From Microbacterium sp. oral taxon 186 str. F0373 (lineage in GTDB: Bacteria > Actinomycetota > Actinomycetes > Actinomycetales > Microbacteriaceae), in assembly GCF_000411455.1 (NCBI RefSeq), contig NZ_KE150457.1:1638023-1702022 (forward strand): a DNA stretch of 64,000 nt, written 5' to 3'. Position numbers and translations under genes: made by a program. The notes beneath the pieces are model-generated. The model had not been told where the DNA came from. It made no database searches and saw only the letters and a program-made list of their open reading frames with translations. Shown one piece after another: positions 49,480-56,730 of this stretch; positions within the stretch are counted from its first letter, which is position 1; the number at the start of each line of letters is the position of its first letter.

Positions 49480-49983
49480 TCAGCGGCGGAACGTGAGGTG
49501 GGTCACGCCGCTTTCGGCCGCCTCGGCGCGGACCTCATACCCGTTCTCCAGGCCGCGCAGGTCGTCCCAGAGGCGGATGCCCCGGCCGAGGACGATCGGC
49601 ACGACGGCCACATGCAGGTCGTCGACCAGCCCGGCATCGAGGAAGGAGCGCGCGGTCGTTCCGCCTCCGCCGATACGGGGCGGCTCGTCGCCCCACCAGC
49701 CCCGCCACTGAGGATCGTCGCCGTGTTCGTGCAGGCCGAACATGCCCGCGCCCATGATCTCGGCGCCGAGGTCGGCGAAGTAGCGCTGCGCGTACTCGTC
49801 GTCGACGCCGGTGGTCCCCGCGCCCGTGTCGTCGTGCAGGACGCGCTGCCGGAACGTCCGCGTCGCCGTGTAGTCGCGGGTCAGGCGCCCCCAGTCCTCG
49901 CCGAAGGGGTTCTCCGGGGTCTGATCGGTGGTCGTTGCGAAGCCATCGATAGAGATGTTCAGGTCCAGGCGCACGCGGCTCAT
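49480..49983 (-). CDS. RibD C-terminal / dihydrofolate-reductase-like protein with internal deletion
   Basis: 167 aa, whereas close members are about 205-215 aa. The front (LDLNISIDGFATT) and the MGAGMFG segment are normal. After GWWGDEPP the usual block of about 40 residues (the PVFVLTHH strand and following helix) is missing and the protein continues directly with RIGGGGTTARSFLDAGL. The junction is near 49675-49685 and is in frame. The deleted part contributes to the NADPH-binding sheet, so the enzyme may be inactive. Family members reduce pyrimidine or pterin-like substrates. Confidence 0.8.
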   Translation of the reverse strand: MSRVRLDLNISIDGFATTTDQTPENPFGEDWGRLTRDYTATRTFRQRVLHDDTGAGTTGVDDEYAQRYFADLGAEIMGAGMFGLHEHGDDPQWRGWWGDEPPRIGGGGTTARSFLDAGLVDDLHVAVVPIVLGRGIRLWDDLRGLENGYEVRAEAAESGVTHLTFRR

Positions 49984-50048
49984 GACGACCAGCGTCGGTC
50001 ATCGTCAGCCTCGGCGCAAGGTCGCCCCGGCCCTGTCCGCGCGCCCAT

Positions 50049-50123
50049 CAGATTCGGATCTGCGCACCGGATGCGGATGCCGCGGCATCCGCGGTCCGCA
50101 TCCGGTGCGCATCTCCGAATCTG
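50049..50123. repeat. 75-bp intergenic palindrome
   Basis: CAGATTCGGA (50049-50058) and TGCGCACCGGATGCGGA (50061-50077) recur as complements at 50114-50123 and 50095-50111. Inside, 50075-50090 is itself a perfect 16-bp palindrome built from GGATGCC/GGCATCC. The element lies between convergently placed gene borders of the RibD-like and LLM genes and codes for nothing evident. Confidence 0.8.
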
Positions 50124-50151
50124 CGCGATCGAAACCCCTGCGCGAGAGAGG

Positions 50152-51183
50152 TCAGGCCGGCGCGAGCGTCGACTGCCAGCCGAGGGCGGGCGCGACGTGC
50201 CGTGCGAACGACTCGATGATGCGCAGGTTGAACTCCACGCCCAGCTGGCTGGGGATCGTGAGCATCAGGGTGTCGGCGGACATGACCGCGGCATCCTGGA
50301 GCAGCTGCTCGACGAGCACGTCGGGCGCGGCGGCATACGTCTTGCCGAAGGTCGAGCGGAAGCCGTCGATGTAGCCGATGCCGTCGCCCTCCTGGCTGTG
50401 GCCGAAGTACAGCTCGTCCTCCGCGGTCGTGATGGGGAAGACGGACCGGCTCACCGAGACCCGCGGCGTGCCGGCGTGGCCCGCCTCGGCCCACGCGGCG
50501 CGGAAGCGGTCGATCTGCTCGGCCTGCAGGATGTCGAACGGGCGTCCGTCGGCCTCGGTGACGAGGGTCGAGGACATCAGGTTCAGTCCCGTGCGTCCCG
50601 CCCACTCGGCCGTGTCGCGCGAGCCCGCGCCCCACCAGACGCGCGAGCGCAGACCCGGTGCGTGCGGCTCGATGCGCTGCATTCCGTGGCCGCCGCCGAA
50701 GGGCGAGTTGGCGTCGCGCTCGGCCAGACCCTCGCCGTCGATCGCGCGGAGGAACAGGTCCATGTGCTCGCGTGCGAGGTCGGCACCGCGCGGGTCGGAT
50801 GCCGAGTAGCCGAACTTCTCGTAGCCGCGCACGACCGTCTCGGGTGAACCGCGGCTGACGCCGAGAGCCAGCCGACCGTCGGAGATGAGGTCGACCGCGG
50901 CCGCCTCCTCCGCGAGGTACAGCGGGTTCTCGTAGCGCATGTCGATGACGCCGGTGCCGACCTCGATCCGCTTCGTCTTCGCGGCCATCGCCGCCAAGAG
51001 CGGCATCGGGGCTGCCTGCTGCCGTGCGAAGTGGTGCACCCGCACGGCGACCCCGTTGACGCCGAGGTCGTCCATGCCCTGGGCGAGATCGATCGCCTGG
51101 TGCAGCATGTCGCCGGCGGTCAGCTCGCGACCACCGCCGAGGGGGCCGTAGTGGCCAAAGGAGAGGGTTCCGAAACGTTGCAT
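50152..51183 (-). CDS. LLM-class flavin-dependent monooxygenase
   Basis: 343 aa from ATG 51183. The luciferase-like TIM-barrel is shown by TLSFGHYGPLGGG, MDDLGVNGVAVRVHHFARQ, IEVGTGVIDMRYENPLYLAEEAAAVDL (in part) and GRLALGVSRGSPE. Such enzymes use FMNH2 or F420H2 with O2 or reduce F420-linked substrates; the actual substrate is unknown. A hairpin (51209-51230) is upstream. Confidence 0.87.
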   Translation of the reverse strand: MQRFGTLSFGHYGPLGGGRELTAGDMLHQAIDLAQGMDDLGVNGVAVRVHHFARQQAAPMPLLAAMAAKTKRIEVGTGVIDMRYENPLYLAEEAAAVDLISDGRLALGVSRGSPETVVRGYEKFGYSASDPRGADLAREHMDLFLRAIDGEGLAERDANSPFGGGHGMQRIEPHAPGLRSRVWWGAGSRDTAEWAGRTGLNLMSSTLVTEADGRPFDILQAEQIDRFRAAWAEAGHAGTPRVSVSRSVFPITTAEDELYFGHSQEGDGIGYIDGFRSTFGKTYAAAPDVLVEQLLQDAAVMSADTLMLTIPSQLGVEFNLRIIESFARHVAPALGWQSTLAPA

Positions 51184-51208
51184 GATGACGACAACGCTAC
51201 GCTTCCCG

Positions 51209-51230
51209 CATCCATTCCACTGAATGGATG
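51209..51230. repeat. Small perfect hairpin upstream of the LLM gene
   Basis: CATCCATTC (51209-51217), four bases, then its complement (51222-51230). It lies 26 bp upstream of the LLM start, near a TAGCGT (reverse strand) -10 candidate, and could be an operator. Confidence 0.45.
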
Positions 51231-51263
51231 TCGCGGCCGCCCGAAGGACGCCTGAGCCGCGGG

Positions 51264-51331
51264 CGAGAAACCAACGGCGCCGCGAGAAACCCACCTGGGG
51301 GTGGTTTCTCGCGCCGCGCGCGGTTTCTCGG
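51264..51331. repeat. Nested inverted-repeat element with four GAGAAAC arms
   Basis: GAGAAAC occurs twice on the plus strand (near 51265 and 51284) and its complement GTTTCTC twice (near 51304 and 51323). The inner pair CGCGAGAAACC / GGTTTCTCGCG forms a strong stem with one extra base. This lies in the 300-bp gap 51184-51483, the rest of which shows no gene. Confidence 0.7.
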
Positions 51332-51483
51332 ACGCGTCTCTCGCCTGTCGCGCATCGCGGCGGTCCCCGCGGCGCGCGGCCGGGGGCCGTTGCCGATACT
51401 CACCCCTCCCGGGTGCGCGTCAGGCCCTGCAACAGATCGGAATGCGGGGAACACGTCCGTCACGCCGGTGGTTGGATCGAAGC

Positions 51484-52434
51484 ATGACCCGCATCGCGCA
51501 CACCGACATCGACGTCTTCCCCCTCGCCCTCGGCGGCAACGTGTTCGGCTGGACGGCCGACCGCGAGGAGTCCTTCCGGATCCTCGACGCGTTCCACGCC
51601 GGTGGCGGCACCTTCATCGACACCGCCGACTCCTACAGCGCGTGGGCCCCCGGCCACAGCGGCGGCGAGAGCGAGACGATCATCGGCGCCTGGCTCGCCG
51701 AGCGCGGCCACACCGACGTCACCGTGGCCACCAAGGTCAGCCAGCATCCGCAGTTCAGAGGACTCGCGGCATCCACCGTCCGTGCCGCCGCGGAGGCGTC
51801 GCTGGAGCGGCTGGGCGTCGAGTCGATCGACCTGTACTACGCGCACTTCGACGACGCCGACACGCCCCTGGAGGAGACGGTCGCAGCCTTCGGCCAGCTC
51901 GTGTCCGACGGTCTCGTCCGCTACACCGCCGTGTCGAACTACTCCGCCGACCGCATCCGCGAGTGGGTGCGCATCGCGCGCGAGCTGGGTGTCGCCGAGC
52001 CCGTCGCCATCCAGCCCCACTACAACCTCGTGCACCGCGAGACCGAAGACGACATCGTGCCGGTCGCCGAGGAGTTCGGCCTGTCGCTGGTGCCCTACTT
52101 CTCGCTGGCGAAGGGGTTCCTGACGGGCAAGTACCGTTCGACGGATGCCGCGGCCCACGACACGCCGCGCGCGCAGGGCGCCGCGGTCTACGCCACCCCG
52201 CAGGGCCTGCAGATCATCCAGGTGCTCGAGCGCATCGGCAAGGCCCACGACGTCTCGATCGCCGCGACCGCCCTCGGCTGGCTGCGCGCGAAGCCGACCG
52301 TCGTCGCCCCGATCGCATCGGCGTCGGAGCTGTCGCAGGTCGCCGACCTCCTCGACGGCGGTCGCGTGCAGCTCACGGCCGACGAGGTCGCCGAGCTCGA
52401 CGAGGTCTCGGAGTGGACTCCGGCCGACATGTGA
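51484..52434 (+). CDS. Aldo/keto reductase
   Basis: 316 aa. The catalytic tetrad is visible: Asp and Tyr in FIDTADSYSAW (near 52-57), Lys in VTVATKVSQ (near 85) and His in DLYYAHFDD (near 120). VAIQPHYNLVHRE and the NADPH-binding IASASELSQVADLL complete the barrel. The sequence is close to the YhdN/IolS-like group, NADPH-dependent reductases of aldehydes and sugars with unknown physiological substrate. Confidence 0.92.
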   Translation: MTRIAHTDIDVFPLALGGNVFGWTADREESFRILDAFHAGGGTFIDTADSYSAWAPGHSGGESETIIGAWLAERGHTDVTVATKVSQHPQFRGLAASTVRAAAEASLERLGVESIDLYYAHFDDADTPLEETVAAFGQLVSDGLVRYTAVSNYSADRIREWVRIARELGVAEPVAIQPHYNLVHRETEDDIVPVAEEFGLSLVPYFSLAKGFLTGKYRSTDAAAHDTPRAQGAAVYATPQGLQIIQVLERIGKAHDVSIAATALGWLRAKPTVVAPIASASELSQVADLLDGGRVQLTADEVAELDEVSEWTPADM

Positions 52435-52442
52435 GCGCGCCG

Positions 52443-52455
52443 TAGGCTCGAACGG
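52443..52455 (+). promoter_or_regulatory. Leaderless -10 box of the TrhO-type gene
   Basis: TAGGCT at 52443-52448, six bases, then GTG 52455. Confidence 0.5.
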
Positions 52456-53201
52456 TGTCTGCCGCTCCCGCCGTGCTCAACGTCTCCGCCTACCTGTTCA
52501 CCCCGCTGACGGATGCCGCGCAGTTGCGCGGGCCGCTGCGGGAGCGGGCGGTCGTGGCGGGACTGACCGGGACGATCATCCTCGCCGAGGAAGGGATCAA
52601 CCTCTTCCTGGCGGGTGCGGCAGAGCCGTTGCGCGCCTATCTCGACGAACTGCGCACAGACCCCCGGTTCGCGGCGCTGCGGGCCACGGAGAGCTGGTCG
52701 TCCGCGCAGCCGTTCCGCAAGATGCTGGTCAAGCTCAAGCGGGAGATCATCCGGATGGACCGCCCGACGATCCGTCCGGCGCAGGGTCGCGCTCCGGCCG
52801 TCTCACCGGAGACGCTGCGCCGTTGGCTCGATCAGGGGCACGACGACGCGGGCCGCGAGGTCGTCATGCTCGACACGCGCAACGCGTTCGAGGTCGACGA
52901 CGGCGCCTTTGAGGGAGCCGTGGACTGGCGCCTGCAGCGGTTCACCCAGTTTCCGGATGCCGTCGCCGCGCACAGGGACGAGCTGCAGGACAAGACGGTG
53001 GTCAGCTACTGCACCGGCGGCATCCGCTGCGAGAAGGCGGCGCTGGTCCTCCGCGAGGAGGGGGTGGAGGCCTGGCAGCTCGACGGCGGCATCCTGGGGT
53101 GGTTCGCCGCGCAGGGCCAGGCGCACTACCGCGGCGACTGCTTCGTGTTCGATGAGCGCGTCGCCGTCGACAGCGCGCTCGCGCCTGCCGCGGCGGGATG
53201 A
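52455..53201 (+). CDS. trhO: Rhodanese-related tRNA uridine hydroxylase (TrhO/YceA type)
   Basis: 248 aa, somewhat shorter than E. coli TrhO (about 350 aa) because the C-terminal part is absent. The N-terminal acylphosphatase-like domain has LAEEGINLFLAG and KMLVKLKREII; the rhodanese domain has VVMLDTRNAFEVDDGAFEGA (substrate loop) and the catalytic Cys in SYCTGGIRCEKAA. Bacterial TrhO makes 5-hydroxyuridine at position 34 of tRNAs with O2. The function is inferred from family membership. Confidence 0.85.
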   Translation: MSAAPAVLNVSAYLFTPLTDAAQLRGPLRERAVVAGLTGTIILAEEGINLFLAGAAEPLRAYLDELRTDPRFAALRATESWSSAQPFRKMLVKLKREIIRMDRPTIRPAQGRAPAVSPETLRRWLDQGHDDAGREVVMLDTRNAFEVDDGAFEGAVDWRLQRFTQFPDAVAAHRDELQDKTVVSYCTGGIRCEKAALVLREEGVEAWQLDGGILGWFAAQGQAHYRGDCFVFDERVAVDSALAPAAAG

Positions 53202-53228
53202 CGGGCGGCGCGTGTCTGCGGTGGCGAG

Positions 53229-53241
53229 TACGCTCGCGGCA
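53229..53241 (+). promoter_or_regulatory. Leaderless -10 box of the AlkZ-like gene
   Basis: TACGCT at 53229-53234, six bases, then ATG 53241. Confidence 0.5.
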
Positions 53242-54317
53242 TGCATCACCTGAGTCGGGAGCAGGCACGTCGCATCGCGGTGCGGGCGCAGCTGCTCGAC
53301 GCCGACCGCCCGGGCGACATCGTCGAAGTCGGTGAGCAGCTCGGATCGATCAAGATCGATCCGACGGCGACGATCGCGCCCGCCGAGCAGACAATCCCCT
53401 TCAGCCGGATCGGGTGGGGCTACGAGCCCGGCCAACTGACGAAGGCGGTCGAGGACGACCAGGCGCTCTTCGAGTTCGACGGACAGTTCCACGCGGCATC
53501 CCTGAAGCCCGCGTTGCTCGCCGGCATGCGCGCGCGGGTGTTCCGCGCGCAGGCGGCCGGGTGGTTGGAGGCGAATGCGCGCTTCCGTGCCGAGGTCATC
53601 GCACGCCTGCGGGCCGACGGCCCGCTGCTGGCCGGCCAGATCGACGACACGAGCCAGGTCGCGCACAAGGACGAGGCCGGCTGGTACGGCTCGAACCAGG
53701 TGCCGCGGATGCTCGATCTTCTCTCCTACGTCGGCGAGGCGGCGGTCGTCGGCCGTCAGGGGCGACAGCGGGTGTGGGACCTCGGCGAGCGGGTGTACGC
53801 CGAGGTGCCCGTGATCGATCCCGACGAGGCCGCGCACGTGTTGCAGGAGCGACGGTTGCAGGCAGCCGGGATCGCCCGACAGAAGTCCCGGTGGACGCCG
53901 GTGGGGATGGCGGGGGAACCCGCCACGGTCGAGGGTTCGGCGTGGTCGTGGCGGGTGGATCCGGCCGCCCTCGCCGCACTCGACGACGATGCCGGCGGTC
54001 GCGTGGCGATCCTCAACCCCTACGACGGCATGCTGTTCGATCGCCCGAGGTTGACAGAGCTGTTCGAGTTCGAGTTCATCCTCGAACAGTTCAAACCCAA
54101 GTCCCAGCGTCGCTACGGGTACTTCGCGCACCCGATCCTCGTGGGCGATCGCTTCGTCGGCCTCTTGGACGCCGAGCTGGACAAGAAGAAGGAGAACCTC
54201 GTGGTGACTGCCGTGCACGAGTTCATCGAGCTCGAACCCGAGGAGCGCGAGATGGTGGATGCCGAGATCGGTGATCTGGCCGACTGGCTCGGTGTTCCCG
54301 TCCAACGGGCGCGGTGA
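53241..54317 (+). CDS. AlkZ/YcaQ-like winged-helix protein
   Basis: 358 aa of the HTH_42 (formerly DUF1006) family, with tandem winged helices. Family landmarks: ARRIAVRAQLLD, LGSIKIDPTATIAPAEQ, QLFEFDGQFHAASL-like stretch (ALFEFDGQFHAASL), the AGMRARVF region and WTPVGMAGEPA in a winged helix, ending ILNPYDGMLFDRPR. AlkZ and YcaQ are DNA glycosylases that unhook interstrand crosslinks and use a Gln-X-Gln or Gln-X-Asp motif; here the equivalent position reads Lys-Ile-Asp, so catalysis may differ or be lost. The promoter is probably leaderless. Confidence 0.82.
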   Translation: MHHLSREQARRIAVRAQLLDADRPGDIVEVGEQLGSIKIDPTATIAPAEQTIPFSRIGWGYEPGQLTKAVEDDQALFEFDGQFHAASLKPALLAGMRARVFRAQAAGWLEANARFRAEVIARLRADGPLLAGQIDDTSQVAHKDEAGWYGSNQVPRMLDLLSYVGEAAVVGRQGRQRVWDLGERVYAEVPVIDPDEAAHVLQERRLQAAGIARQKSRWTPVGMAGEPATVEGSAWSWRVDPAALAALDDDAGGRVAILNPYDGMLFDRPRLTELFEFEFILEQFKPKSQRRYGYFAHPILVGDRFVGLLDAELDKKKENLVVTAVHEFIELEPEEREMVDAEIGDLADWLGVPVQRAR

Positions 54318-54350
54318 GGCGCGCGGGTCTGGCGAGGGAGGGGTGTGCGC

Positions 54351-55316
54351 ATGATCGACGAGACCGTTCGGGACTGGCTGCTCGATTCGGACCCCACGCT
54401 GCGATGGCAGGTCGAACGCGACCTCCTGGATGAACCCGCGGAGGTGTGGCGCGCGACGCGTGCCCGAATCCCCCTCGAGGGCGACGGCGCGCGCCTGCTC
54501 TCGTATCAGGACCCCGACGGACAGTGGGCGGGCGGCGCCTTCTTTCCCGGGGGTTTCGATTTCGATGCGCAGGATGAGATGCCCGGTCAGCCGTATACCG
54601 CGACGACCTGGACACTGACGACGTTGCGCGAGTGGGGGATGGATGCGGCCGCGCTCGGTGACACGGCGGACCGGCTCGCTGTGAGTGCCCGCTGGGAGTA
54701 CGACGACCTGCCGTACTGGGACGGCGAAGTCGATGTCTGCATCAACGCGATGACGTTGGCGAATGGAGCGTGGCTGGGGCGCGACATGACACCGCTGGCC
54801 GCATGGTTCGCGGCCCATCAGTTGGAAGACGGCGGCTGGAACTGCGAGTGGGTTGATGGTTCGGTGCGCTCCTCGTTCCATTCGACGATCAACGCGGTGC
54901 GCGGTCTGCTGGCGTATGAGGAACTGACCGGTGACAGCTCGGTGGCGGCCTCGCGGCGACGAGGCGAGGAGTACCTGCTCGCCCGGCGGCTGCGCACCCG
55001 ACTCTCCACGGGCGCACAGGTCGGACCGTGGACGGACCTGCTCGTCTATCCCTACCGTGCGCCCTTCAGCGCGCTGAAGGCGGCCGATCATGTCACCGCC
55101 GCAGCGGCGCACGACGGCATCCCGCTCGATCTGCGTGCCGCGGACACCCTCGAGATCGTGCGTCGCGCACGTCAGAGCGATGGTCGATGGCTCCAGGGGT
55201 ATCTCTTTCCCGGGGAGGTGTGGTTCCCCCTCGATGTGCCGGTCGGTGAGCCCTCCCGGTGGGTGACCTTCCTCGCGCTGCGCGCGCTGTCGCGGGCGGC
55301 AGCGGCGTCGGCCTGA
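54351..55316 (+). CDS. Terpenoid-cyclase-like (squalene-cyclase fold) protein
   Basis: 321 aa. ATG 54351 has GGGAGGGG seven bases upstream. The sequence has repeated QW-like helix hairpins (DPDGQWAGG, QLEDGGWNCEW, QSDGRWLQG) of the alpha-toroid fold of terpene cyclases and prenyltransferases. The catalytic DxDD of squalene-hopene cyclases is not seen, nor a signal peptide, so it is probably not a cyclase. Related proteins are annotated as squalene cyclase without evidence. The function is unknown. Confidence 0.7.
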   Translation: MIDETVRDWLLDSDPTLRWQVERDLLDEPAEVWRATRARIPLEGDGARLLSYQDPDGQWAGGAFFPGGFDFDAQDEMPGQPYTATTWTLTTLREWGMDAAALGDTADRLAVSARWEYDDLPYWDGEVDVCINAMTLANGAWLGRDMTPLAAWFAAHQLEDGGWNCEWVDGSVRSSFHSTINAVRGLLAYEELTGDSSVAASRRRGEEYLLARRLRTRLSTGAQVGPWTDLLVYPYRAPFSALKAADHVTAAAAHDGIPLDLRAADTLEIVRRARQSDGRWLQGYLFPGEVWFPLDVPVGEPSRWVTFLALRALSRAAAASA

Positions 55317-55380
55317 GTGGGCGTCACACGACGAAACGCGATTGGTCCTCGACCGCGCTCGACCGCGACGATGGGTCGGT

Positions 55381-55403
55381 CATCGACGCCCGATCCGTCG
55401 ATG
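55381..55403 (+). promoter_or_regulatory. Leader hairpin of the sulfhydrylase gene
   Basis: CATCGACG (55381-55388), seven bases, CGTCGATG (55396-55403). It stands just before the SD (ACAGGAGG, ending 55414). It could modulate translation; I could not fold a SAM or other known riboswitch in the 100-bp leader. Confidence 0.35.
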
Positions 55404-55419
55404 TCGACAGGAGGACCCG

Positions 55420-56730
55420 GTGAGCAGGCGAGCATTCACCACACGGCAGCTGCACGACCGGCCGCGGCGAGACGACGGCGCGATCGCGGCGGCCCGTGCG
55501 ACACCGATCTATCTCACCGCCGGCTTCGAGTTCGGCGAGTACGATGACGCCGCCGCGCATTTCGGTCGCGGAGAGGGCTACGCGTACACGCGCATCGGCA
55601 ACCCCACGATCGACGCGGTCGAGCACACCTTGGCCGCGTTGGAAGGCGGCTCGCAGGCGCTGCTGCTGGCCAGCGGACAGGCGGCCACGACGGTCGCGCT
55701 GCTCTCGCTGCTCGAGGCGGGCCAGCACATCGTCGCCTCGACGCACATCTACGAGGGCACGCGCGGGCTGCTGCGCGAAAACCTGCCGCGCTTGGGCGTG
55801 ACGACCGACTTCGTCAGCGAGATCGACGACCTCTCCGCGTGGGAGGCCGCCATCCTCCCGACGACCCGTGCGCTGTTCGCGGAATCGATCTCCAACGCGA
55901 GCAATCGACTCGTCGACATTCCGGCGCTCGCCGCGCTCGCGCATCGGCACGGGATCGTTCTGGTCATCGACAACACCTTCGCCACTCCGTACCTCGTCCG
56001 GCCACTCGAACTCGGCGCCGACGTCGTCGTCCACTCGGCGAGCAAGTTCCTCGCGGGCCACGGCAGTGTGCTCGGCGGCGCGATCGTCGACAGCGGCCGG
56101 ATCGACGCCGCCACGGTCGCGCATCAGTACCCGCATCTGCTCGCGCCGGGTCGCGGCGGCGCGCCGAGCCTCTTCGAGCGGGTGGGGCAGGACGCGCGCA
56201 TCGCCTATGCCCGTGAGTCGGTCGCCCCGCGATTCGGGCCCACGCCCTCGCCGCTGAATGCCTTTCTGATCGGGCAGGGCATCGAGACGCTCAGCCTGCG
56301 CGTCGAGCGCCAGAGCGCCAACGCCCAGGCCCTCGCCCAGTGGCTGGAGAGCCGCCCGGAGATCGCCTCGGTCGACTACGTCGGTCTCGCTTCGCATCGC
56401 GATCATGAACTCGCCCAGCGCGATCTCGCCGACGGGTTCGGATCCGTGTTCAGCTTCACACTCCAGGGTGACGCCCAGACGGCGCGCCGGTTCGTCGAGG
56501 CCCTCGACGTTTTCACGCACATGACGCATCTCGGCGATGTCCGTTCGCTCGTGCTGCACCCGGCATCCACCTCGCACGCGGCGCTCACCGATGCCGAGCG
56601 CACCGCGGTCGGCGTGCACCCCGGAACGCTGCGGGTTTCGATCGGCATCGAAGACGTCCACGACCTGATCGACGACCTCGCCCAGGCGCTGTCGGTCGCC
56701 AGCGACGTTCCCGTCGCGGTGCTCGCGTGA
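55420..56730 (+). CDS. O-acetylhomoserine sulfhydrylase / Cys-Met PLP enzyme
   Basis: 436 aa. GTG 55420 with SD ACAGGAGG. TPIYLTAGFEFG, YTRIGNPTIDAVE, LLASGQAATTVALL and the PLP lysine in VVHSASKFLAGHGSVLGG fit the Cys/Met-metabolism PLP family, closest to MetY-type O-acetylhomoserine aminocarboxypropyltransferases (long form with GVHPGTLRVSIGIED end). It would form homocysteine from O-acetylhomoserine and sulfide. It is coupled by a GTGA overlap to a flavin monooxygenase that may supply sulfite or sulfide from organosulfur compounds. Confidence 0.9.
   Translation: MSRRAFTTRQLHDRPRRDDGAIAAARATPIYLTAGFEFGEYDDAAAHFGRGEGYAYTRIGNPTIDAVEHTLAALEGGSQALLLASGQAATTVALLSLLEAGQHIVASTHIYEGTRGLLRENLPRLGVTTDFVSEIDDLSAWEAAILPTTRALFAESISNASNRLVDIPALAALAHRHGIVLVIDNTFATPYLVRPLELGADVVVHSASKFLAGHGSVLGGAIVDSGRIDAATVAHQYPHLLAPGRGGAPSLFERVGQDARIAYARESVAPRFGPTPSPLNAFLIGQGIETLSLRVERQSANAQALAQWLESRPEIASVDYVGLASHRDHELAQRDLADGFGSVFSFTLQGDAQTARRFVEALDVFTHMTHLGDVRSLVLHPASTSHAALTDAERTAVGVHPGTLRVSIGIEDVHDLIDDLAQALSVASDVPVAVLA

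Noticed and set aside
55317..55419. SAM or other riboswitch upstream of the sulfhydrylase
   Set aside because: Only a short hairpin and two copies of CTCGACCGCG are visible; no conserved riboswitch core could be traced.
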